Shown here: positions 60,057-64,000 of the stretch, piece by piece
How the letters are laid out: each line of letters begins with the position of its first letter
How positions within the stretch are numbered: position 1 is the first letter of the stretch
Source: Candidatus Thiodiazotropha sp. (ex Myrtea sp. 'scaly one' KF741663)
GTDB taxonomy: Bacteria; Pseudomonadota; Gammaproteobacteria; Chromatiales; Chromatiaceae
Reading direction: 5' to 3'
Assembly (NCBI GenBank): GCA_025655555.1
Contig: JAHXIQ010000005.1
Coordinates: forward strand, 124,001-188,000
Length of the DNA stretch: 64,000 nucleotides
Made by a program: the position numbers and the translations under genes
Notes under the pieces: generated by a model
The model's database searches: none
What the model saw: only the letters and a program-made list of their open reading frames with translations
What the model was told of the DNA's origin: nothing

Positions 60057-62857
60057 TCGGAATCCTGTCTCAACTCATTCATCAGGCGGGCATGGGCGGC
60101 TTTCAGTGTTTTCACCGTGTCCCTGGTGGCATCGAGATTGCTTTCTCGTCCTTGAATTCCGAGCGTGCTGCAGAGGGTTTGGATCTCCTCTGCACCGAAT
60201 GCCGCGCTGCTTGATTCCAGGCCATGAACCGCACCATCCAAGTTTTCGGTATTGCCGCTCTCGATAGCGTCACTGATGAGATGGATCAAATTGGATGAGG
60301 TTTCACGATAGATCTCAATCATACGTGACCGGATTTCGGGGTTATCTGAGTTTTGATTTAGGCGGGCTTTGTTATTGATCTGTTGCCTCAGCGGAGCAAC
60401 TTCCTCGACAAAGGCATTGCCGTTATTCAATACGCTATGATCAGTATGGGGTGATTTAGGCTGCGGCTCCTGCGAAAGCCATTTTCGCAATATCCGCGCC
60501 AGAGAATTACGTGTCACTGGTTTGCCCAGGTAGTCATCCATACCGGCCTCAAGACACTTCTCCTGATCACCTTCCAGCACGTTGGCAGTCAGAGCGATGA
60601 TTTTAATATGCTTAGACTCGTGCTCGTTATCACGAATCGACCGAGTTGCCTGAAAGCCATCCATTTCAGGCATGTTGATATCCATAAATACCAGGTCGAA
60701 TTTATGACTCTTCAATAAGCTGAGTGTCTCCTTTCCATTCGCCGCCAACGTTACCTCACAGTTAAAAGACCGGAGCATCTCGTCGATGACTGCCTGATTG
60801 ACCAGGTTATCCTCGGCAACCAGCAGCCGAGGCGATTCGTTAAAAATGAGATCTGGATACTGGTTATTAAGAGTGTGTGATTCAGATGATTTATCTCTCT
60901 CCTTTTGATCTGCCGGATGTCGAGGTTGGTCAACCATTCGCTGAATGGTCTCATTGAGTTCGCTCAGGCGTACAGGTTTTACCAGACAGGCACCGATACC
61001 GCTGTTTTGTAATGGGCTTATATTTGATGCCATTACTTGTGAGTTCAACATGATCAGTTGTGGAGATCCTAGTGAAGGGCTTTGCCGGATCTCCTTCACG
61101 AGGGCCATTCCTGCCATGTCTGAAAGAAATCTTTCGGTAATAATAATTTCGATGGGTTTGCCTTTTGAAGCAGTTTGCCGAAGTTCTTCCAGGGCTTCAT
61201 TTCCATCAATAGCCGTTTTGACGATATACCCGAGATCTTTAAGCGATTGGCTGAGTACGTCACCGATTCGTCGGTTGCCTTCGACAAGGAGGAGACGCTG
61301 CCGGCTAGAGACGACATGAACAACCGGTTTGTCTGCATCTGCCTGTTCAGCCAGGCCGAAACTAGCGGTAAACCAAAATAGGGAACCCTTATCAGGCTCA
61401 GATTCAAGGCCTATCTCGCCCCCCATCAGTTGGGCCAGCTGTTTTGATATGGCGAGGCCTAGTCCGGTGCCACCAAATCGGCGACTGGTTGAGCTGTCTG
61501 CTTGGGAAAAGACATCGAAGATATGCTGCTTCATCGTTTGTGAAATACCGATACCACTGTCTTCAATCTCAAACCTCAATGTGATGCTGGCAGAAGACTT
61601 TATCCATGGTAGAACGCGAACGATGACTTCGCCATGATGGGTGAATTTTATGGCGTTACCAATCAGGTTAACCAGAATCTGTCGGATTCGTTGATCGTCA
61701 CCACTCAGCTGCTGAGGGAGGCTCTGTGGACAGTAGGCGATCAGATCCAAGCCTTTGTCACGTGCTTGTCCACCAAGTAGTTGGATGACTTCCTCCAACA
61801 GGTTATTCAGGTTGAAGGGTTTATTAAGAAGTTCCGTTTTACCTGCCTCGATCTTTGAGAAATCGAGGATGTCATTGATGATGGTCAGCAGAGACCGCCC
61901 GGCGCTGTGGGCGGTTGTTGCAAAGCGTTTCTGCCGCTCATCCAATTCCGTATTCAACAAGAGTTCTGTCATACCCAACACCCCATTCATGGGGGTACGT
62001 ATCTCATGACTCATAGTGGCGAGAAATTGTGACTTTGCAAGGTTTGCAGCCTCTGCCTCATCCTTAGCTATCTGCAATTCCCGAAGTGTTGTCGCAAGTT
62101 TTTGATCGCGGCTCTGTATCTGATGCAACATGGTATTGAAACCTTGAGTCAAGATGCCCAATTCGTCATCACTCACGGATTTTGCTCGTATACTGTAGTC
62201 TCCGCTTTTTGACACTTCATGCATACTAGAGGTCAGTAGATTGATCGGTGTGGTGATCAGTCGTTGCAATCTGGCAGCCAACAGATAGGCTAGAAAAAAG
62301 GCAAAGATCAGTACCACGCCCGCAATTATAATTTGCCGATGTGTGCTGGATCGTAAGACGGTCAGGTCTTGTTTGATATCAATATAACCCAGTCTCTTGT
62401 CATTGAATCTGATCTCATGTAGCAGGTTCAGATGGTTTTCGTGAAACCGGTAGCGAGTCTGGTTGTTGTAGATATCTTCACTCATAAACCAATGATCAGT
62501 ATTCTCTTCGAGTTCACTCAATAATTCTTGATGATTTTGGTTGGTACTTTTGTAGGTCGCAAAGATGGAACCGTCTGCATTGAGTATTTTTGCAAAAGCC
62601 ACTGTCTTTTCAGTGCTTAGAGTGAAGAGTATCTCTTCAGCGGTAACTGGGTCACGAAACACCAGGGTGGCAGAAGCATCGACTCCCAATACCCGTGCCA
62701 GAGTGGCTGTGGATGCCACCATGGATTCCCGTTTAGCGACAAACTCTGAGACCACAAAGGCAAGGGAGGCCAGAGAAAGCACCGCAATGCTGGTCACTAA
62801 TGCGATAGTGATGACCTTTATACGGATCGGCCAATGATGGAAGTCGATGTCTATCAT
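60053..62857 (-). CDS. BarA-like hybrid sensor histidine kinase
   Basis: A 934-residue membrane hybrid kinase. TM1 (about 15-38), periplasmic sensor (about 40-172), TM2 (176-193), HAMP (to about 250), HisKA with [10 protein letters not shown] (His284) and HATPase with [13 protein letters not shown]. Then come two receivers. The first (about 520-640) has Glu where the phosphate-accepting Asp should be ([10 protein letters not shown]). The second is intact ([13 protein letters not shown]). A C-terminal HPt domain has [13 protein letters not shown]. It is co-transcribed with a YfiR-family gene upstream, overlapping by four bases. Confidence 0.9.
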   Translation of the reverse strand: MIDIDFHHWPIRIKVITIALVTSIAVLSLASLAFVVSEFVAKRESMVASTATLARVLGVDASATLVFRDPVTAEEILFTLSTEKTVAFAKILNADGSIFATYKSTNQNHQELLSELEENTDHWFMSEDIYNNQTRYRFHENHLNLLHEIRFNDKRLGYIDIKQDLTVLRSSTHRQIIIAGVVLIFAFFLAYLLAARLQRLITTPINLLTSSMHEVSKSGDYSIRAKSVSDDELGILTQGFNTMLHQIQSRDQKLATTLRELQIAKDEAEAANLAKSQFLATMSHEIRTPMNGVLGMTELLLNTELDERQKRFATTAHSAGRSLLTIINDILDFSKIEAGKTELLNKPFNLNNLLEEVIQLLGGQARDKGLDLIAYCPQSLPQQLSGDDQRIRQILVNLIGNAIKFTHHGEVIVRVLPWIKSSASITLRFEIEDSGIGISQTMKQHIFDVFSQADSSTSRRFGGTGLGLAISKQLAQLMGGEIGLESEPDKGSLFWFTASFGLAEQADADKPVVHVVSSRQRLLLVEGNRRIGDVLSQSLKDLGYIVKTAIDGNEALEELRQTASKGKPIEIIITERFLSDMAGMALVKEIRQSPSLGSPQLIMLNSQVMASNISPLQNSGIGACLVKPVRLSELNETIQRMVDQPRHPADQKERDKSSESHTLNNQYPDLIFNESPRLLVAEDNLVNQAVIDEMLRSFNCEVTLAANGKETLSLLKSHKFDLVFMDINMPEMDGFQATRSIRDNEHESKHIKIIALTANVLEGDQEKCLEAGMDDYLGKPVTRNSLARILRKWLSQEPQPKSPHTDHSVLNNGNAFVEEVAPLRQQINNKARLNQNSDNPEIRSRMIEIYRETSSNLIHLISDAIESGNTENLDGAVHGLESSSAAFGAEEIQTLCSTLGIQGRESNLDATRDTVKTLKAAHARLMNELRQDSD

Positions 62858-63447
62858 TGGCCAGGCATCTCCCTATCAGGAGGAATACGCTTTGCTAGAC
62901 GCAGCAGCTTAGAACTGACCTTCAGCTCTCCCTGCTCTATGGCATCCATACTGATGAGTAGATCGATCTTTCTCTTTTTTTGCAAAAGACAGATAGTGCC
63001 CCCAGAGGGAATAAACGAGCTGTCGTCACTGACTGTTAGGACTGACTCCGTCGCTAGTTTCTGCATGATTTCAGCAGGGTATCCGTCTTCCTCTTGATGA
63101 ATGAAGAGAATGTGGCAAGCCGATAATCGTGATTTATCCATGAGTTCCAAGACTTGTACTTTTCTGCCTTTAATCATCTCGTTGGCGACTACAGCTTTGA
63201 GACTGGTATTGATACTGCTCTCTCCCAGTAAACAATAGTTGAAGGGGCTGTCCTTCGTTTGAAAGGATTTGTCCGGCCAGGCAATGTAGTTAGCGAAGTT
63301 GTAGAGAAATACAGCTTTGAGCTCATGTTCGGCAGCTGTTTCCGACAGCGCAGTATCCACAGGCAAATAGAACAATAGCGCAAGCAGGACAAACGGCCTG
63401 ATCAAAGACCGCCTCCTCTCTACACTTTTTGTTCGTGTTGTAGGCAT
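62854..63447 (-). CDS. YfiR/DUF4154-family periplasmic protein
   Basis: A 197-residue exported protein. The signal segment ends near [23 protein letters not shown] is the YfiR signature, and [14 protein letters not shown] another. In Pseudomonas, YfiR inhibits the diguanylate cyclase YfiN (TpbB) from the periplasm. Here its neighbour is a hybrid kinase, so it may gate that sensor instead. It lies 10 bp downstream of the TonB-dependent receptor. Confidence 0.88.
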   Translation of the reverse strand: MPTTRTKSVERRRSLIRPFVLLALLFYLPVDTALSETAAEHELKAVFLYNFANYIAWPDKSFQTKDSPFNYCLLGESSINTSLKAVVANEMIKGRKVQVLELMDKSRLSACHILFIHQEEDGYPAEIMQKLATESVLTVSDDSSFIPSGGTICLLQKKRKIDLLISMDAIEQGELKVSSKLLRLAKRIPPDREMPGQ

Positions 63448-63457
63448 CGACAGGTAC

Positions 63458-64000
63458 TCAGAATTTCAACTTCAGTTGCAGTAGAAAACTGCGTTCGGAC
63501 TGGGTGGACTGCAGGCCGAGGGGGCCTGAAAAGCCAGAAAACTCTAAAAACTCAGCGTGCTCATTTTTCAGCAGGTTTTGTAGAGACAGGCTAAGATCAA
63601 GATCCTTATCAACATGCCAACCAAGTCTCATGTCGAGGCGGGTATAGCTGTCTATGTTGGAATTCGGGATTTTGCTCAGATAGTAGACTGAGGTATCAAA
63701 CTCCAGTTCATGGGGTAGATCAAGTAACGAACGTATTTGGGTCTGATGTTCAGGTGTAGTATCTGAGCTTAGCGCGGATGTGGTATCACTACTGTCACTA
63801 TCTGTTTTCAGGTTAACCTTGAGCCAGGCATGGGATGCCTTGATTCGCCAGTTATCGCTTACCTCCCAACTGGTAGCCAGTTCAAAACCGTAACTCTTAC
63901 CGCTCATGCGGTTATCAAGTTCGATTTGAGTGCCGCCAGGTGAGGGAGGGCCTGCCAGTTCGAATGTTGAGAGGTCGTCGTAATCGTTGTAAAAGGCAGC
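63458..64000 (-). CDS. TonB-dependent receptor, C-terminal part (runs off window)
   Basis: The last 180 residues of an outer-membrane beta-barrel, still open at base 64000. NDYDDLSTFELAG and KSYGFELATSWEVSDNWRIK are typical TonB-dependent receptor strands, as is DLSLSLQNLLKNEHAEF. It ends with SFLLQLKLKF, a C-terminal Phe. The plug and TonB box are upstream of the window. Genes of the kind TBDR-YfiR-GGDEF/hybrid kinase are often found together. Ligand unknown. Confidence 0.83.
   Translation of the reverse strand, partial: AAFYNDYDDLSTFELAGPPSPGGTQIELDNRMSGKSYGFELATSWEVSDNWRIKASHAWLKVNLKTDSDSSDTTSALSSDTTPEHQTQIRSLLDLPHELEFDTSVYYLSKIPNSNIDSYTRLDMRLGWHVDKDLDLSLSLQNLLKNEHAEFLEFSGFSGPLGLQSTQSERSFLLQLKLKF

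Noticed and set aside
1-64000. CRISPR array, tRNA genes, prophage or transposase genes
   Set aside because: No regularly spaced direct repeats, no cloverleaf with a CCA-type acceptor pattern, and no integrase, transposase or phage structural proteins were seen.

Overview
The window reads as chromosomal DNA of a free-living or facultatively symbiotic gammaproteobacterium. The evidence is gene content: dnaX-ybaB-recR, sdhCDAB with sdhE, hspQ, a bacterial 4.5S RNA, a ybbA/ybbP-tesA pair and DctBD-type two-component genes. Aromatic catabolism, 2-oxoacid:ferredoxin oxidoreductase, a TRAP dicarboxylate importer, hemerythrin and protoglobin together suggest a sediment or microoxic lifestyle, such as a Sedimenticola/Thiodiazotropha-like sulfur-oxidiser. 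That placement is an inference from content and needs marker phylogeny.

Layout. 1-14600: the end of a meta-cleavage gene (dmpH), a YCF48-type lipoprotein with an MMPL/RND transporter, then a sigma-54 promoter driving a DUF1302 outer-membrane protein and a DUF1329 protein. A thiol-protein operon (kappa-GST-like isomerase, SspA-like GST, ABM-domain membrane protein), an OmpA-type lipoprotein and a korA-korB-rubrerythrin operon follow. 15000-16168: two tandem paralogues of unknown function. 16312-27597: a metal-handling region, mostly minus strand, with a His-rich periplasmic protein, CusA, a CusB carrying four metal-binding domains, two FKBP isomerases and a multicopper oxidase. 28232-32071: ybbP-ybbA divergent from tesA. 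32118-32243: SRP RNA. 32339-35542: dctB-dctD. 35582-41569: small housekeeping and unknown genes (DUF3581, hspQ, DUF3465, amidohydrolase, pqiA-like, ybaK, hemerythrin). 41906-51954: TRAP dctPQM with uspA, malic enzyme maeB and sdhCDAB-sdhE. 52106-56718: a seven-gene minus-strand operon combining an MglA/CvnD-like GTPase, Roadblock protein(s), a pseudo-receiver protein, a protoglobin and a zinc-binding CZB protein. 56998-60056: dnaX-ybaB-recR-hinT. 60053-64000: a BarA-like hybrid kinase, a YfiR protein and the end of a TonB-dependent receptor.

How it fits together. DctB/DctD probably sense C4-dicarboxylates and activate the sigma-54 promoter in front of dctPQM. Imported succinate, fumarate or malate would feed the adjacent malic enzyme and succinate dehydrogenase. 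The left end looks like uptake or export and breakdown of hydrophobic or aromatic compounds, with KorAB able to supply reduced ferredoxin. The copper region combines efflux, oxidation and periplasmic folding. The least familiar module is the 52-57 kb GTPase/Roadblock/protoglobin/CZB operon, which may be a gas- or redox-responsive small-GTPase switch.

Mobile sequence is limited to small non-coding repeats: a 268-bp MITE-like element before maeB, a family of related short ends elsewhere, and an AT-rich inverted repeat between sdhA and sdhB. No transposase, prophage, tRNA or CRISPR array was found.
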